From positions 1 to 15,789 of the forward strand of contig JBBIKU010000041.1 in the NCBI GenBank assembly GCA_037445245.1: 15,789 bases of DNA. Direction: 5' to 3'. A program made the translations under genes and the position numbers. This document shows positions 14,920 to 15,789 of this stretch, piece after piece (position 1 is the first letter of the stretch; every line of letters begins with the position of its first letter). Origin of the DNA: JBBIKU01 sp037445245 (GTDB lineage: Bacteria > Chloroflexota > Anaerolineae > Anaerolineales > Anaerolineaceae). The notes beneath the pieces are model-generated. The model was not told the DNA's origin. It did no database searches and saw only the letters and a program-made list of their open reading frames with translations.

Positions 14920-15353
14920 CTGGTGGAACAGTTCTTGACGAAGATTCTGGGTTACACCTGGGATGAGGTGCATAGCGAAGCTGAGCGGATGAAACATGCT
15001 GTTTCGTCCCTGTTTGTGAAATGGATGGCACAGGCGCCGGGTGAACCGCCCTTAGACTCTCACGGCGATCCCATCCCGGCACCAAACTTTAGTCTACCGA
15101 AACAGGATTGTATTCCGCTCGTTGATCTGGCGGCGGGGCAGAAGGCAGTTGTGCGGCGGGTGCTCTGCAGCGAGCCGGGGATGCTGAGAAGCGGCTGGTA
15201 GAAATGAGCGTTCGCCCCGGCGTTGAGCTGGTGTTACTGGAGTGCACGCCCTATGATTGCATTCAGCGCTTGCGGTTGGTCGAAACGGGCGAAGAACGTC
15301 TGCTGGCGCCGCCATTGGGGGCGAATCTGGGTGGAGGTTCAGGAATCAGATGA
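14908..15353 (+). pseudogene. Truncated, frameshifted DtxR/MntR-type metalloregulator (C-terminal part)
   Basis: Remnant of an iron/manganese-dependent transcriptional repressor. RRHRLVEQFL, the LGYTWDEVHSEAERMKHAVS dimerisation and metal-binding segment, and a HGDPIP motif match the middle of DtxR-family proteins. LAAGQKAVVRRV then starts the C-terminal FeoA/SH3-like domain. The frame breaks at a GGGG run (15177-15180). Reading one base back continues as KRLVEMSVRPGVELVLLE, then ETGEERLLAPPLGANL, and stops at TGA 15351-15353, so the family's C-terminus is complete apart from this shift. The N-terminal DNA-binding winged helix is absent and is replaced by the TroA-like fragment, so it cannot act as a repressor. 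It probably was the regulator gene of the same metal-uptake operon as the upstream fragment. Confidence 0.85.
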
Positions 15354-15362
15354 AATTCCTAC

Positions 15363-15391
15363 TTGACAAAATAGAATATCAGTTCTATAAT
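15363..15391 (+). promoter_or_regulatory. Consensus promoter of the last gene
   Basis: TTGACA (15363-15368) and TATAAT (15386-15391) are separated by exactly 17 bases, a perfect housekeeping-sigma promoter. Transcription should begin near 15398, about 45 bases before the ATG at 15443. The spacer and -10 are overlapped by an inverted repeat, which suggests repression. Confidence 0.88.
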
Positions 15392-15421
15392 AACGGCAAA
15401 TTAGTTCATTTGTTCTATTTT
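15371..15421 (+). promoter_or_regulatory. Tandem operator-like sites over the promoter
   Basis: ATAGAA (15371-15376) and TTCTAT (15383-15388) form an inverted repeat with a six-base centre, between the -35 and -10 and overlapping the -10. A second GTTCTAT lies at 15412-15418, exactly 30 bases after the first GTTCTAT (15382-15388), preceded by TAGTTC. AAAATAGAA (15368-15376) and TTCTATTTT (15413-15421) are also a perfect nine-base inverted repeat flanking the whole region. The layout suggests a dimeric repressor binding two sites on one face of the DNA. The core resembles GAAC-N4-GTTC SOS boxes with mismatches, so LexA is one candidate only. Confidence 0.5.
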
Positions 15422-15442
15422 GGTCTTGAAAGGAGACCTCCG

Positions 15443-15789
15443 ATGAACCTGTCAAGCTCCCGTTCTTCTGGCTTATCCGCTTTGCGCCTGCCCCGTATCC
15501 GGCTTTCCTCCGGGGCCACCTTCGGGGCTTTGATTATCTCTGCCCTGATTGCGTTCGAGGTGTTCAATTACACCACCACTGATTACGCTCTGCGTGATCT
15601 TTTAGGCGAACTTCGTTTTGGCGGTATCCTATGGGCGACAATTTTATCGCTGGCTTTCTGCGCCATTGACTTTGCCGGAATCGCTCGCCTTTTCACCCAC
15701 GAAGCGCGCACGGAAGAGCCGTCCGAAACGTGGTTCCTCTTCGGCGCCTGGCTGCTCGCCGCCACGATGAATGCCATTCTCACCTGGTG
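15443..15789 (+). CDS. Membrane protein of unknown function, truncated by the window end
   Basis: The first 115 residues of a gene that runs off the window. It starts at ATG 15443 with a strong AAAGGAG ribosome binding site seven bases upstream, behind a consensus promoter. The N-terminal 25 residues are rich in Ser, Arg and Leu and basic. Predicted hydrophobic helices lie at about 27-41, 60-80 (GGILWATILSLAFCAIDFAG) and 96-115 (WFLFGAWLLAATMNAILTW), with an acidic loop near 84-95 (HEARTEEPSE). I do not recognise the family. Coding potential is supported by the start signals, the regular helix pattern and codon use like its neighbours. The tightly organised operator region suggests a regulated unit, possibly the first gene of a longer operon or a mobile region beyond the window. 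Confidence 0.8.
   Translation, partial: MNLSSSRSSGLSALRLPRIRLSSGATFGALIISALIAFEVFNYTTTDYALRDLLGELRFGGILWATILSLAFCAIDFAGIARLFTHEARTEEPSETWFLFGAWLLAATMNAILTW

Noticed and set aside
14539..15201. Single intact 220-residue gene from 14539 to 15201
   Set aside because: The frame is open only because the T7 shift compensates for the deletion junction. About 38 residues after the T run are out-of-frame TroA sequence, and the stop at 15199 falls inside the FeoA-like domain.

Overview
The window is a stretch of bacterial chromosome, moderately GC-rich by eye. It carries two large multi-sensor diguanylate cyclases with stacked PAS and GAF modules, an orphan sugar-type substrate-binding lipoprotein, a T-box-controlled valS and an LctP-type permease. 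This mix suggests Chloroflexota, perhaps an Anaerolineae-like lineage. That assignment is inferred from gene style and content; the window has no rRNA or other marker that would settle it.

Left part (1-9506), all on the minus strand. In transcription order: a lipoprotein substrate-binding protein, RNase HI (joined by a 4-base ATGA overlap), a 769-residue PAS/GAF/GGDEF protein (30 bases further on) and, after about 220 bases, a roughly 1656-residue 7TM/PAS/GAF/GGDEF protein. Both cyclases keep the GGDEF active-site motif and the RxxD inhibitory site, and neither has an EAL domain. They should make c-di-GMP in response to several cytoplasmic or membrane signals. The binding protein has no permease or ATPase beside it.

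Middle (9507-12658), plus strand. A consensus sigma-70-type promoter leads into a complete valine T-box leader (Stem I with a GUC specifier, Stem II, Stem III, T-box antiterminator with a UGGU bulge, competing terminator). This is followed by valS, a full-length valyl-tRNA synthetase.

Right part (12674-14460), minus strand. An LctP-type lactate permease is followed, with an ATGA overlap, by a 69-residue two-helix membrane protein. This small gene converges on valS with only 15 bases between the two stop codons.

Far right (14539-15789), plus strand. A degraded chimeric gene joins the first part of a TroA/ZnuA-type metal-binding lipoprotein directly to the last part of a DtxR/MntR-type metalloregulator. 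It looks like the scar of a deletion through a metal-uptake operon, and it carries two single-base frameshifts. After it comes a short AT-rich regulatory region with a second consensus promoter, overlapped by two similar operator-like half-site pairs about 30 bp apart. This drives an unrecognised membrane-protein gene that runs off the window and may mark the start of an accessory region. I found no tRNA, rRNA, CRISPR array or transposase.
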